Source: CALFER01 sp964472395
GTDB lineage: Bacteria > CSSED10-310 > CALFER01
Direction of reading: 5' to 3'
DNA: 64,000 bases
Assembly: GCA_964472395.1 (NCBI GenBank)
Contig: CAYYMM010000006.1
Coordinates: forward strand, 1-64,000
Numbering within the stretch: the stretch's first letter is position 1; every line of letters begins with the position of its first letter. This document shows, piece by piece, positions 1-10,000 of the stretch. The position numbers and the translations under genes were made by a program. The notes beneath the pieces are model-generated. The model was not told the DNA's origin, did no database searches, and saw nothing but the letters and a program-made list of their open reading frames with translations.

Positions 1-1
1 C

Positions 2-235
2 GTCGCCTCGTGTGCCTTCGCCATGGCAATCGCATCGAGCGCATGTGGTATCGCTCAATCCCGCGCCATCTCCCGCGCCATGGATGGAATTGCTCGCCAA
101 CCCAGCTCATATAAAGATATCCAGACCTTGCTCATTATCGGTTTGGCCCTGATCGAATCGCTCGCTTTGTATGTGCTCGTAGTCGCCCTGATCCTCATTT
201 ACGCATCGCCATTCAATACAATCATCGCAGGATAG
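2..235 (+). CDS. atpE: ATP synthase F0 subunit c (5' truncated by window edge)
   Basis: The reading frame is open from base 2, so the start lies outside the window; about 77 residues are visible. The second half is classic subunit c: the polar loop GIARQP, then a hydrophobic helix with the ion-binding Glu (LALIESLALY) and ending YASP. It forms the membrane rotor ring of F1Fo ATP synthase. Aligned to the Ilyobacter tartaricus Na+ c subunit, Gln32, Glu65, Ser66 and Tyr70 equivalents are present, a Na+-type ligand set. Helix 1 has Ala/Ser where the usual GxGxGxG glycines sit (SSACGIAQS). The next gene is not atpF, so the operon does not continue here in the usual order. Confidence 0.9.
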   Translation, partial: VASCAFAMAIASSACGIAQSRAISRAMDGIARQPSSYKDIQTLLIIGLALIESLALYVLVVALILIYASPFNTIIAG

Positions 236-365
236 TCTGACTGATTTTTCCGGAACTGACTCGGGTCCCGATGCGTTGTTATGTTGGTCGCCGGACATCT
301 CAAAACCGGCGCGAGTAAATTGACTAGTCTATTGGGGAGGTTCGGATCTTTTCCGGAATCATCAT

Positions 366-1028
366 ATGTCACGTAAAACCAGCTCATTTATAGTTCCCTT
401 TTCAGTTTCATTTGTATCGATATCCTGCATCGGACTCCTCGTGATGTATTTCGCATTTTACCGGCCCCGGTTTTCGTCGGTTGAAACGCTGGTTCCATCA
501 GAGTCACCACGAATGGCAACGATTCAGGAGCACAAACCTGCCGGTCCTTTCGGGAAACCATCATTTGAGATCGATGAAGCAGGTGTCGTCCGGGGAACCG
601 ATCAGACAGGAAAACCGGATTCCGGAAAACGTTTCGGTTTCCCACCACAACGATCCTCCTCTTCCCCATCTAAACCGGCATCTCCGGCCATTGACACCGC
701 ACAATCAACACCGGAGCAGGGGGGCGCGGCTGTTTCAGAAAGGCAACGTACTGACCAAGGAACGGATGTGCCCAATCGGGAACCCGGTCTCGCGACGAAA
801 GTCGGAGAGACGTCCGAGAACGAACGATCAGGAGCATCGGATACCGATACAATGAAGAGTCCTGCCCAGAACAATGGCGGCAATAATCTGATGAGAGCTT
901 TGAAGGAAGCCGGGCAGAGAAAACAACAGAATATCTCAACCTCCTCTGATTCACCCACAAAAGGCAATCCTTTTGATAGCATCCTGAAGTCACGCAGGGC
1001 GGACACGGATAAGGAAGCAGAAGAGTGA
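366..1028 (+). CDS. Unknown single-pass membrane protein with disordered tail
   Basis: 220 residues. A short basic N-terminus is followed by one hydrophobic segment (about residues 8-31), then a long Ser/Pro/Glu/Arg-rich stretch that looks disordered. I recognise no domain. It is not ATP synthase subunit b: there is no long amphipathic helix after the membrane segment. A GGGGAGG lies 25 nt upstream of the ATG, too far for a normal ribosome site; CGGAA lies closer. Its stop overlaps the start of the BrxC-like ATPase in a GTGA overlap, so the two are probably translationally coupled and may act together (inference). Confidence 0.6.
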   Translation: MSRKTSSFIVPFSVSFVSISCIGLLVMYFAFYRPRFSSVETLVPSESPRMATIQEHKPAGPFGKPSFEIDEAGVVRGTDQTGKPDSGKRFGFPPQRSSSSPSKPASPAIDTAQSTPEQGGAAVSERQRTDQGTDVPNREPGLATKVGETSENERSGASDTDTMKSPAQNNGGNNLMRALKEAGQRKQQNISTSSDSPTKGNPFDSILKSRRADTDKEAEE

Positions 1029-4000
1029 CTGACCGCACTCAACTTCGGGTTGGTGATTTGATCTCCATTCCGGAAGTTGAGCTCGTCATCCAGTTGGCGG
1101 AGACCAGAGATCTTGATCCGGATGATCTTGCATCCCGCGCGACTCTGGAATCATTGACTCAGTCATTTGTTATTACTGAAGACATCCGGATGATTATGAC
1201 ATCCGTTTTTGGTTCCATTGCCGCCAATCAGGGGCGCGGTTTTTTCATCGCCGGGGGCTATGGATCCGGGAAAAGCCATCTTCTTTCGGTAGTTGCACTG
1301 GCGCTCCGACATCCGTGGGCTTGGCCTGCGTTGACACAGCAATTTCCGGAATTAGAAGCCTTTCGTCAGAAAATCATGACCGTTCACCCCCTGGTCGTTC
1401 TGATTCCATTGACGGAATTCAGCAGTTCAATGTCTCTCGAGGACATCACTTGGAGTAGTATCGAAGTCTCTTCAGCGCTCTCAGGAATACCCCTCGCACT
1501 GAGTCATTCCAGACGATTTCTCGCCCTCTTCAATCGCTACATCATCCCTGTCCATCATGCGGAATTCGATCATTTCATGCGTTCATACCCAGATGAAATC
1601 TCGTGGGATCGCCTCTGCCGCGATGATCCCGCATCGGCACATACAGTCGCCCTTCAATTTCTCGAAGATACCTCCCTTGAGTTTCCGTTCCGCCCCTCAG
1701 CCGATCGATCGACGATCCTGGACGAACTGGTCCAATCGTTGAAAGCAGAATCAACTACTGGGATCGTTATAATTTATGATGAGCTTTCTGAGTTTTTGAA
1801 ATCGAAACAGGACGCATCTGCATTGAACGAAGATGCGCGATTCCTCCAATATTTAGGCGAAGCCTCCGACCGAGAGCCCATCTGGATAGTGTCAGCACTC
1901 CAGGAAGCTCTGGATCGAACCGGTGCAATCCAGGAATCAATCTATCGAAAAATAGCGGATCGATATGAAAAACCTTTCCGGCTGGGATCGAGGCATCTCC
2001 ACGATCTGATTTCCAAACGTCTAATCCAGAAAAAAGGACCGGCCGCTCAGGAACGAATTAGAAAGCTATTTGAATCCTACCGACACTCATTCCGTCGCAT
2101 CGATATCACAGCCGGTGACTTCGAGTCGATCTACCCGGTCCATCCTGAGACACTGGATTTTCTCTCGAAAAATCTTGAACTTTTCAGTCAGAATCGTGGC
2201 ATTGTTGCATTTATCACGACTCGGATCGCAGGCAAACCTGATAGGGGAATCCGTGGAATTCTTGATATGCCCGCCGAGACACTTCTGACGCCGGATTCCA
2301 TATTCGATCACTTCGAAGACCGGATCTTGGCGTCCGTTGAGTATGGGAAGTACCATCGTCTCTATAGGGATCACTTTCTGGATCGGATTGATGTGCTGTA
2401 CCCGGATCCCATCGATCGCGAGGTGGCCACGCGTTTAATCAAGATACTGGTGCTGCAGGCCTCGACCCCGATCATTCAACCTCGGACAGGTCGAGAGCTT
2501 GCGAACATTCTTCTATATAAAGCATTTGATGACACACTTTCCCAAGGTCAATTAAATTACACCTACTTTTACGAGCATTTCCTTGATCGCTTGTACCGGG
2601 AAGCGGGTCACATCCGGCGATCGGGTGGGCCCGCTGCGGGTGATCTCCTGTTTACCCTCGAAGCTGGTGAGGACCTGCTGGAGTATGTGAACCGGAAGAA
2701 GACACGATTAGCTGCCGGACTCACGGCATTCGGTTCCACGGTTCTTCACACTATTTTCGAAGCCATGTCGCACGGTCGTTTTCCATTGGCGGTTTTCCAT
2801 AAAAGGAACGCACTGCGGGACGGCATCAAATGGGAATGTACACCACGTCGTATCCTGGTCAGACTCGATCGATTCTCCGAAGTATCAGGATCTCTTCTTT
2901 CCGAGCTCAATCAGGGGATCGATGCGTGCGAGTACGACTTGATCCTATGGCTCGGTAGCCTGAGTGATTTCACAACACAGAAGCTAACGGCACAGAAATT
3001 CCTCTCGAGCGTCGACACGCGACTCGCAGATGCATGGTGCTTCTGCATCCCCCATGACATATTGGATTCAGCCTTCCAGCAGAGAATGATCGAATTTCAT
3101 GCACTCCATAAACTGGTGACGGATGATGAAATTGTTCATCATGAAAACGCGGCCGAGTTGACATCACGCATTCGACATCAGATTGAGCGCTTGGCATCAG
3201 AACTGTTCCCTGCCATTATCGCAGGTTACCTCAATGGCACATTAATCACAGCAAAGGGTTCCGTCGATCTTAACGGAGCTCAACCGGACCACTTCGACAG
3301 CTGGCTCGCTTCGGTGATCCATACACAACTCGCGGTCCGATACCCGCTCCATCACCATGTTGCCCCTCGAACCGAGATCTCGGGAAAGTTCATGTTAGAA
3401 ACTCTTTTCGAACGTCTGATAAAACCAGGCCATACCGGGGATCTCAGCTCGACTCGAGATGAAGCTTTTGAGGCGATGGTGCGTCTGATCGCTGTTCCGA
3501 TCGGCATTGCTGTCAGGGACGGGAACACGTTCAAGTTATCCGGATCCGTGCGAAAATCACCTATCATGACACTCATCTCCGAACTGATACCGGTCGGATT
3601 ACAGCCGGTTCTTGGCTTTTCCGACGACAGCATCCCATTGGAAGTCTTGTGGCGCAAGATGGCTGCTCCTCCTCACGGCATGTCACGTCCTGTGTTCGAT
3701 CTCATGCTCGCATCACTAGTTCGCAAAGGTCAACTTCTTCTATCTTCAAACAATCATCCCATCAGCGTAGATGATGTGAAGTTCCCCTTGAATCTGAAGC
3801 AGTTTCGAGTTCGCCACGGGCACTTGTTGCCAGTTGTGTTTCGTCCGTATGCCGCGAGACTTTACAAGTTTTTATTCAATCGAACACTTGGCGATTTCGA
3901 CGCCGACAGACAGGAAGAACTTTGGGACAAAGTTCTCCAGATCAAGCCTCGATGGGATTCAATCCTGAGGGGATTTGACACCCTATTCAGGAATCTGGTC

Positions 4001-5032
4001 GAGCAATATCGGGGAGATCACTATGATACGCGACGTATCGATGCGATGATGGAAGAAATGGAAGGAATGATCGCCTCGATCGATGAGTCGCGATCGGCAA
4101 TCGACGGGCTAACGGAGGTTTTTTCGAAGTTCGAGTCTCCCGAAGAACTTGAAGTTGTACTCTCCGGATTGAAACGCTTCAGCCACTTTATCCGGATGGG
4201 AAGCGTCGAGTATCAGCAGATCCGAAGCTATGTCTCGGATGTCAGGTTTACAAATGCGATCGCTCATGCCCCAGAACAACTGGGGATTCTCCGTGATGAA
4301 CTGGAAATGCTTCTTCGCCTGACAGATGATCTCTTCCTCGGCACCTCGATAAATGGGATCATTCATTCATTTCAATCCCTCCGCTCGGCATATATCTCGG
4401 TTTATGCACATGCACATGCCGAATGGGTTTTAGAAAAGCGGTCACGACCTGAGACGTCTCTGATACATTGTCCGGAATGGCGGTTACTAGAGTTGTTCGG
4501 CCAGTTCATACCCTCGCTGGTTCTTCCGAGTCTTTCCGGAATGCGGCGTTGGGTTGCGCGCGATACTGGAGACACGTGCCGGCGTGACCCGTCACGCGAA
4601 CTCGAAAACAGCCCCGTTTGTGGCTGCGGATTTGAACTCACCGAGGAGCGCCGACTGGATTCGCCGGATCAGCTCATGCTGGCGATCCGCACCGACCTTA
4701 AGAATGCATTGAACGTCTTGAAGTCGATTGAAATCAAAGATGATCAGGTAATCGAAACGGAAGTTGGAATGTTGATCGAAAAGGTTCGATCGATCGAGAT
4801 CGGAAGCGAATCGGATCTGCTCGCTTTGCTCGATTCATGTGTACCGGACACATTGATTCGATGCAGCCAGATCATGACCACAGCAAAGCACTACCGATTG
4901 AAGCATCTCAAAGAGTTGACCGATCAGTTTCACAACAGACTGATGTCGAAATCGGATGCGATCCGATTGATGAAAGACTGGCTCGATCCGGATCAATCGG
5001 TCTCGGATACGGATATGATTCGTTTTGAATGA
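1025..5032 (+). CDS. BrxC/PglY-like (DUF6079-type) large P-loop ATPase
   Basis: 1335 residues with a GTG start inside the upstream stop codon. The N-terminus has the layout of the BREX/Pgl ATPases BrxC and PglY: a short lead-in (VGDLISIPE), a helical segment, then Walker A GGYGSGKSH at residues 77-85 and a Walker B-like IVIIYDELSEFL near residue 246. The C-terminal part is long and helical, with a Cys cluster (VCGCGF near residue 1198, further Cys upstream) that could bind zinc. In BREX these ATPases belong to a phage-defence complex, but no PglX methyltransferase, PglZ, BrxA/B or BrxL is visible within the window. The assignment rests on motif layout, not a search. It could also belong to a related large-ATPase family. 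Confidence 0.6.
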   Translation: MTDRTQLRVGDLISIPEVELVIQLAETRDLDPDDLASRATLESLTQSFVITEDIRMIMTSVFGSIAANQGRGFFIAGGYGSGKSHLLSVVALALRHPWAWPALTQQFPELEAFRQKIMTVHPLVVLIPLTEFSSSMSLEDITWSSIEVSSALSGIPLALSHSRRFLALFNRYIIPVHHAEFDHFMRSYPDEISWDRLCRDDPASAHTVALQFLEDTSLEFPFRPSADRSTILDELVQSLKAESTTGIVIIYDELSEFLKSKQDASALNEDARFLQYLGEASDREPIWIVSALQEALDRTGAIQESIYRKIADRYEKPFRLGSRHLHDLISKRLIQKKGPAAQERIRKLFESYRHSFRRIDITAGDFESIYPVHPETLDFLSKNLELFSQNRGIVAFITTRIAGKPDRGIRGILDMPAETLLTPDSIFDHFEDRILASVEYGKYHRLYRDHFLDRIDVLYPDPIDREVATRLIKILVLQASTPIIQPRTGRELANILLYKAFDDTLSQGQLNYTYFYEHFLDRLYREAGHIRRSGGPAAGDLLFTLEAGEDLLEYVNRKKTRLAAGLTAFGSTVLHTIFEAMSHGRFPLAVFHKRNALRDGIKWECTPRRILVRLDRFSEVSGSLLSELNQGIDACEYDLILWLGSLSDFTTQKLTAQKFLSSVDTRLADAWCFCIPHDILDSAFQQRMIEFHALHKLVTDDEIVHHENAAELTSRIRHQIERLASELFPAIIAGYLNGTLITAKGSVDLNGAQPDHFDSWLASVIHTQLAVRYPLHHHVAPRTEISGKFMLETLFERLIKPGHTGDLSSTRDEAFEAMVRLIAVPIGIAVRDGNTFKLSGSVRKSPIMTLISELIPVGLQPVLGFSDDSIPLEVLWRKMAAPPHGMSRPVFDLMLASLVRKGQLLLSSNNHPISVDDVKFPLNLKQFRVRHGHLLPVVFRPYAARLYKFLFNRTLGDFDADRQEELWDKVLQIKPRWDSILRGFDTLFRNLVEQYRGDHYDTRRIDAMMEEMEGMIASIDESRSAIDGLTEVFSKFESPEELEVVLSGLKRFSHFIRMGSVEYQQIRSYVSDVRFTNAIAHAPEQLGILRDELEMLLRLTDDLFLGTSINGIIHSFQSLRSAYISVYAHAHAEWVLEKRSRPETSLIHCPEWRLLELFGQFIPSLVLPSLSGMRRWVARDTGDTCRRDPSRELENSPVCGCGFELTEERRLDSPDQLMLAIRTDLKNALNVLKSIEIKDDQVIETEVGMLIEKVRSIEIGSESDLLALLDSCVPDTLIRCSQIMTTAKHYRLKHLKELTDQFHNRLMSKSDAIRLMKDWLDPDQSVSDTDMIRFE

Positions 5033-5040
5033 TCCCGGGG

Positions 5041-5604
5041 TTATTTGACGCGGACGGATTTGATGATCACCGGTTCAATCGGAACATTCTGATGATGCTC
5101 TTTTGAGCCCGTTTTAACGGTGCGGATTTTATCGACGATATCCATCCCTGTTGTTACCTTACCGAAGACGGCATATCCGTAACCGCGTGCTGTTGTGTCC
5201 TTGTGATCGAGATTGGAGTTATCGACCAAATTGATGAAAAACTGGCAGGTCGCGGAATCGATGATATTGGTGCGAGCCATGGCGAGCGTTCCGCGTTCGT
5301 TTTTCAATCCGTTAGAAGCTTCATTCTTGATCGGATCCTTTGCTGTCTTTTGTTTCATGTCGGCGGTAAAGCCTCCACCCTGAATCATAAAGTTGTCGAT
5401 GACTCGATGAAAAATCGTGTCGTCGTAGAATTTATCGTTGACATAACCGAGAAAGTTCTTGACGGAGATGGGTGCCTTGTCCTGATAAAGCTCGATTTCT
5501 ATCGTTCCCATACTCGTTTCCATTACCACGGTTGGATTTTGAGCCATAACGCCTCCTGTGATCGAAAGAAGTGTTCCCAAGATGACCAGTTGAGTGAGTT
5601 TCAT
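5041..5604 (-). CDS. Secreted peptidyl-prolyl cis-trans isomerase (cyclophilin)
   Basis: 187 residues. An N-terminal signal peptide (about residues 1-21, ending VMAQ) precedes a complete cyclophilin domain: TSMGTIEIELYQDKAPISV, the catalytic FHRVIDNFMIQGG, QFFINLVDN and AVFGKV. It catalyses cis-trans isomerisation of Xaa-Pro bonds, probably in the periplasm, and resembles PpiA-type enzymes. AGGAGGG lies 6-7 nt upstream of the ATG. It converges on the BrxC-like gene with only 8 bp between stops and no room for a normal terminator. Confidence 0.92.
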   Translation of the reverse strand: MKLTQLVILGTLLSITGGVMAQNPTVVMETSMGTIEIELYQDKAPISVKNFLGYVNDKFYDDTIFHRVIDNFMIQGGGFTADMKQKTAKDPIKNEASNGLKNERGTLAMARTNIIDSATCQFFINLVDNSNLDHKDTTARGYGYAVFGKVTTGMDIVDKIRTVKTGSKEHHQNVPIEPVIIKSVRVK

Positions 5605-5848
5605 TGATGACCCTCCTATTTACAACATCATGAAAGAATCGGTTCCACGCATTCAAACATTCTAACGGACTTTGAGTCGTTTCTCCATAAAAAACCGGGA
5701 TCCACGACTGAAACAGATCCACATGAGATGACAGCAGGAATTCCGGGGCGAACCACTTGCTCATTCCCTCCATTCTGTGGCATTCTCTGCAAGCTTGGAA
5801 AATCACACTTGCTTTCCAGGCAGCATCACTGATTCATCCGGAGGACAA

Positions 5849-5902
5849 ATGGAGGGAGAAGAAAGAGTGATTCGAGGTTTTGAATGGCTAAAGATGATCT
5901 GA
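5849..5902 (+). CDS. Possible 17-codon upstream ORF overlapping infA start
   Basis: An ATG at 5849 sits 4 nt after a strong GGAGG (5840-5844) and opens a 17-residue frame (begins MEGEERV) that ends with TGA at 5900-5902, inside infA in another frame. The strong ribosome site points to this ATG, while infA itself has only a GAGG six nt before its ATG. The arrangement could couple or tune IF-1 translation, or be chance. The encoded peptide is not recognised. Confidence 0.3.
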   Translation: MEGEERVIRGFEWLKMI

Positions 5903-6102
5903 TTTCGGTCGACGGTCGAGTGACACAGGTTCTGGCTGGAGGTTTTTATCGGGTTGAAACAGACTCGGGGCACATCATCATGGCGCGCATCTCAGGCAGA
6001 ATGCGCACGAACCAGATCAAGATCGTGCTTGGAGATCGAGTCACGGTAGGGGTTTCTCCTCATGACCCGACCAAAGGATTGATCACGTATCGATCCAAGT
6101 GA
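5884..6102 (+). CDS. infA: Translation initiation factor IF-1
   Basis: 72 residues, the normal IF-1 length, with the whole S1/OB-fold signature: KDDLISVDGRVTQVL, then GHIIMARISGRMRTNQIKI, GDRVTV, and the ending GLITYRSK. IF-1 binds the ribosomal A site and works with IF-2 and IF-3 during initiation. The ATG is preceded by GAGG. It is the first gene of a short cluster with the MoaD-like and thioesterase genes, but there is no ribosomal-protein neighbourhood such as rpmJ-rpsM. Confidence 0.95.
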   Translation: MAKDDLISVDGRVTQVLAGGFYRVETDSGHIIMARISGRMRTNQIKIVLGDRVTVGVSPHDPTKGLITYRSK

Positions 6103-6130
6103 CCCCGTCGACACATTTTACTGACGCGAT

Positions 6131-6448
6131 ATGAGAACGGAAAATCCGCTAAAACAGGTGTTTGTCTTCGTCGAATTTGATGAGAATCTCAAGGAACTGA
6201 CCGGATTGGGACAACACCGAATCTCCGTGTCCGAAGGAACTCCCTTCTTCATGTTCCTCCAGGCCATACTTGAAAACTATCCACAAATCGCCGACCGGTT
6301 CGACTATTCGTCCATCCATATCATGCTCAATGGCGCAATCCCGAGGTACAGCGATAATCTCCAGGCCGACGACATCATTTCGATGATGATCTCACATTCC
6401 CCGCCCGGTGAGTTCAATCATGCAATCTTCGACCGTTATTCACACTGA
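6131..6448 (+). CDS. Putative MoaD/ThiS-like beta-grasp protein
   Basis: 105 residues. The core VFVFVEFDENLKELTGLG, the central FMFLQAILENYP and the later HIMLNGAIPRYSDNLQADD follow the MoaD/ThiS ubiquitin-like pattern (beta-hairpin, helix, then NG-turn-DDxI). The C-terminus does not end in the Gly-Gly needed for sulfur transfer: it reads SHSPPGEF and continues about 13 residues. So it is either a non-canonical family member or an unrelated small beta-grasp protein. It lies 28 nt after infA and 10 nt before the thioesterase gene. No molybdopterin or thiamine genes are adjacent. Confidence 0.4.
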   Translation: MRTENPLKQVFVFVEFDENLKELTGLGQHRISVSEGTPFFMFLQAILENYPQIADRFDYSSIHIMLNGAIPRYSDNLQADDIISMMISHSPPGEFNHAIFDRYSH

Positions 6449-6458
6449 GAGGTGATGG

Positions 6459-6902
6459 ATGATCCATCTGATTGAGAATACCTTTGAGAAGCTGGAGGGA
6501 TACAATTGTTTTGCATGCGGGCCGAGTCATCCTATCGGTCTGCATCTGACTTTTTCGTATGACGATTCGATTCATGCGGTCTTCACGACTCTTGCCGTGG
6601 ATACCCTATTCGCAGGTTTTCCCGGTATTCTTCACGGAGGCATTCAGGCAACGATTCTCGACGAAACTGCATTTTGGGGAACCTACGCTCGACATCTGAG
6701 AAGCGGATTCACGTATGATCTCAGACTACGATACCGAGCGAAATGCCCGGTGAATCAGCCGATCGAAGCCTTTGGTCTGGTGGGCGAACTCAACCATCGT
6801 CTCGTCGTTACACAAGTCAGCCTTCGAGAACCCGGAGGGGGACGCGTCTATACCGATGGAGAGGTTCGTTACTATCTGCCGGAGGAAGATCCGAGGCGTT
6901 GA
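6459..6902 (+). CDS. PaaI-family hotdog-fold thioesterase
   Basis: 147 residues. The N-terminus has NCFACGPSHPIGLHL, typical of small PaaI/hotdog thioesterases, followed by the active-site helix region PGILHGGIQATILDE and the beta-sheet segment DLRLRYRAKCPV. Members hydrolyse acyl-CoA or related thioesters as homo-oligomers in the cytoplasm; the substrate cannot be read from sequence. GAGAGG precedes the ATG. Likely co-transcribed with the preceding small gene. Confidence 0.85.
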   Translation: MIHLIENTFEKLEGYNCFACGPSHPIGLHLTFSYDDSIHAVFTTLAVDTLFAGFPGILHGGIQATILDETAFWGTYARHLRSGFTYDLRLRYRAKCPVNQPIEAFGLVGELNHRLVVTQVSLREPGGGRVYTDGEVRYYLPEEDPRR

Positions 6903-7058
6903 GCGATCACTCCAATCAGGCGGATCGTATCGAAATGAGTCATCACGACGCACCTCGATTCGTTTTCTGAATCCACATCAACCGGTCATCGCCGACAGAA
7001 TGCCACTATTTATGAGCGGCTGGTATGTTACTTGCAAATTTGTTAACCGGAGGTGTGT

Positions 7059-10000
7059 ATGTACCGCTGTTTTCTTACTGTCCTGATCGTCGCGCTGATA
7101 ACCCTCAACCCGGCCGCAATCCCGGTTTTCGCGGATCAACTTCTGGAAGATTTTGAAGCTCCGGTCGAACTGAATCGCTTCAGCAGTTATCCGGGTGAAG
7201 ACCAGCAATCGACGAGTTGGCGGATCGACACGGCGCACGGCGCCGAGAGCACCTCGCAGTCACTGTATCTGTATGGAAATACCTGGAAACGCTATTTTGT
7301 TTCGGACTGGAACTACACCATTTCTCCGGATTCCGTATGGAAAATCTACCTTCTGACACCTTCGCGCGCCTCGATCCAGGGTTTTGGAATCAGCGATGGC
7401 ACCCATGATATACGCTACATCATTCAGGCAAATGATATTACCCCGGTTGCAGACGCATGGATACCGGTCTATGCCGGATGGAAAAACACGAACTCGACGT
7501 TCACGGCCATCAAACTTCCGGTGGGCCAAGACTGGTTTGACCGATATCCTTCCGCCTCTCCGGTCACTCTCGCATACTTCCTGTTCTTCAATGATCAGGA
7601 CTCCTCTTCAGGTCAGGTCTACTTCGACCAGATTCGTGATATCACCGATTCGGAACCATCCACTCCAAGCGTCTCGATCAGCGCGCCTGCTTCGGCGCAG
7701 CCCCAAAGTCCGGTCGTGTTCTCGGCACAAGCCACCGACCCGGACAGCTCGACGTTCACCTGGGAATGGGATTTCGGCGATGGCCAATCGAGCGCTCTAC
7801 AAAATCCGATGCATGCTTTCTCAATCCCCGGTCGTTACAACGTGTTGTGTCAGGTCAAGGATCCGACCTCACTCGTTGCCTTCGCCAGCCATCACATCGT
7901 TGTCGGCGATGACCGCAATCCGGTGATCTCCATGTCTTTCGGCGGTGATTGCATGCTTGCGCGTCGTTATGAAGATGCGGATGAAAACGGCACACCGGGA
8001 GACGGAGACGGATCGCTGATCATGCCGGGGGACGGCGGATCCGGAGCTAAATCGATCGCGTCCCAGCTCAGACGGCTTTACGCTGACGAAACAATCGTCA
8101 ACCTCGAATCACCGCTCACGGACGAAGGATCACCTCACCCGACGAAATCGATCACATTTAGAAGCCGCCCCGACGCAGTCTCCGCAATCAGCGAACTCGG
8201 TTCTCGCCTCGTGTGCCTCGCCAACAACCACCTGATCGATTATTCCGATCGCGGTCTGCAGGAAACGCTGCAAGTGCTTGCCAATCCAACCGGATACAGC
8301 TCGTATGCCTTGCCCGGAAGAATCCAAGGTCCCGGGGCTGGAGTTAACTTTCACGAAGCCTCGCTTCCGCGAACCATTGCCGAGGAGGGGCTCCGTGTCG
8401 CCTTTGTCGGAATGTGCTCCATCGTCGGTCTGCCGGCAAACGAGCAGCCGTTTTTCATGGCCGGATATGAGAAACCTGGCGTGTTGGAGATGAACAGCTT
8501 CAACATCCAGCGGACCGTATCAGAATGTGAGCGGATTGCGGATCTGACGATCGTACTGCTTCACGGAGGTATCGAATACGCCCAATCTCCATCGTCGACC
8601 GTATCCGCCTGCGCCAGAGAAGCCATCGACGCCGGAGCGGACCTGGTGATCTGCCATCATCCGCATGTGACCCAGGGAATCGAGTTGTACAATGGAAAGA
8701 TCATCGCGTACAGTCTCGGAAATATGATCTTCGATCAGAAATATCAGAACACGATGCAAACACTCATGCTCGATGCCCGTATGGACCGTGACGGCGTTCA
8801 TCTTCTGAGTGTACTGCCAGCCTACCTCGAAAAATACCAGCCTCGATTCATTCGGGGAGACGCCGGATATCGGATTCTGGAACAACTCATGGGTTTGTCA
8901 GATGATCTCGAAAACACGATTCTTCCCTTTGAGGACTTAAACCGAGGCATCGTCTTACCAGACATTTCTTACCTCGACGAGACCGTCTCTTCGCAATCCA
9001 ATGCAGTTCCGACCTCATACCGATCGATCGCAGGAGCATATCTGAGTCCAATGATTCGCCTGGAAAACGGATCAATCCTAAAGCGGATCAACTCAATTTC
9101 CGGAACCTCCGGCTCCCGTTCGCTTATGCTGGGTCATGATCTGTTCATGTTCGGTAACTGCGAAGAAGAGGACATGGACAACGAAACTCTGGAAGGAATC
9201 GGATGGGAGTTACCCGGGAATGTCAGCGCATCGATCTCAGCAACAACTCCCCATCAGGGATCGTACTGCCTCCGACTCAGACGGCAATCATCACACACGT
9301 CGGATATCAGCGTCGAATCCTCCGATCGAATCCCGATCGCCACCGACCGCGTCTACTCACTGTCCGGTTACTACCGTCTGGTCAATGCCATCGATGCCCG
9401 CGTTTACATCAAAGGTTATTACTATCCCTATACCTACACGTCCTATCTGGACACCGAACAGCTTCTGCTCGGTCCTGTCGATGGGAATCGCGACTGGACC
9501 TATTTTGAGGTTTATTTTACTGCTCCGAATTCACTCACGTATGCCTCCATCATGATGCAGCTCTCTCCACCGGAATCCGGTGATTATGGATATGCCTATT
9601 TCGACGAAGTCCGTCTGGTCGAGTTTTCCGAGGTGTCCAATCCAGCATTGCCGTATGTTTTTTCTTATCCAGGCAACACCCGTTATATCGCCCTGAAAAC
9701 AGGATCCACACAGTCTTCCGCTCAGTTGAATTATAGTATCGCCGAATATTCAGCGGATGATCAGGACTCCGACGGTCTGTTCGATTTTCTGGAAGATGTT
9801 AACGGAAACATAGTGGTCGATCCCGGAGAAACAGATCCTCTCCTCGAGGATACCGATGGAGACGGACTTGATGATTTCGAAGAACTCCGTTTCGGAACTG
9901 ACGGTTTCATCACGAACCCCACTCGCGTGGATACCGATTCGGACGGGTATGACGACTTGCTTGAAACCCAGGGAGGGTACAATCCCAACGATCCTCGCAT

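Noticed and set aside
107..298. 63-residue minus-strand frame opposite atpE
   Set aside because: Lies antisense to the well-supported subunit c and shows no recognisable protein features.
289..311. Hairpin CGCCGG/CCGGCG between atpE and the unknown membrane gene
   Set aside because: Short stem with 11-nt loop and no T-run; may be chance in G+C-rich sequence.
5779..5800. TGGCAT followed by GC, considered as a sigma-54 promoter before infA
   Set aside because: Spacing between GG and GC is 8, not 10, bases.
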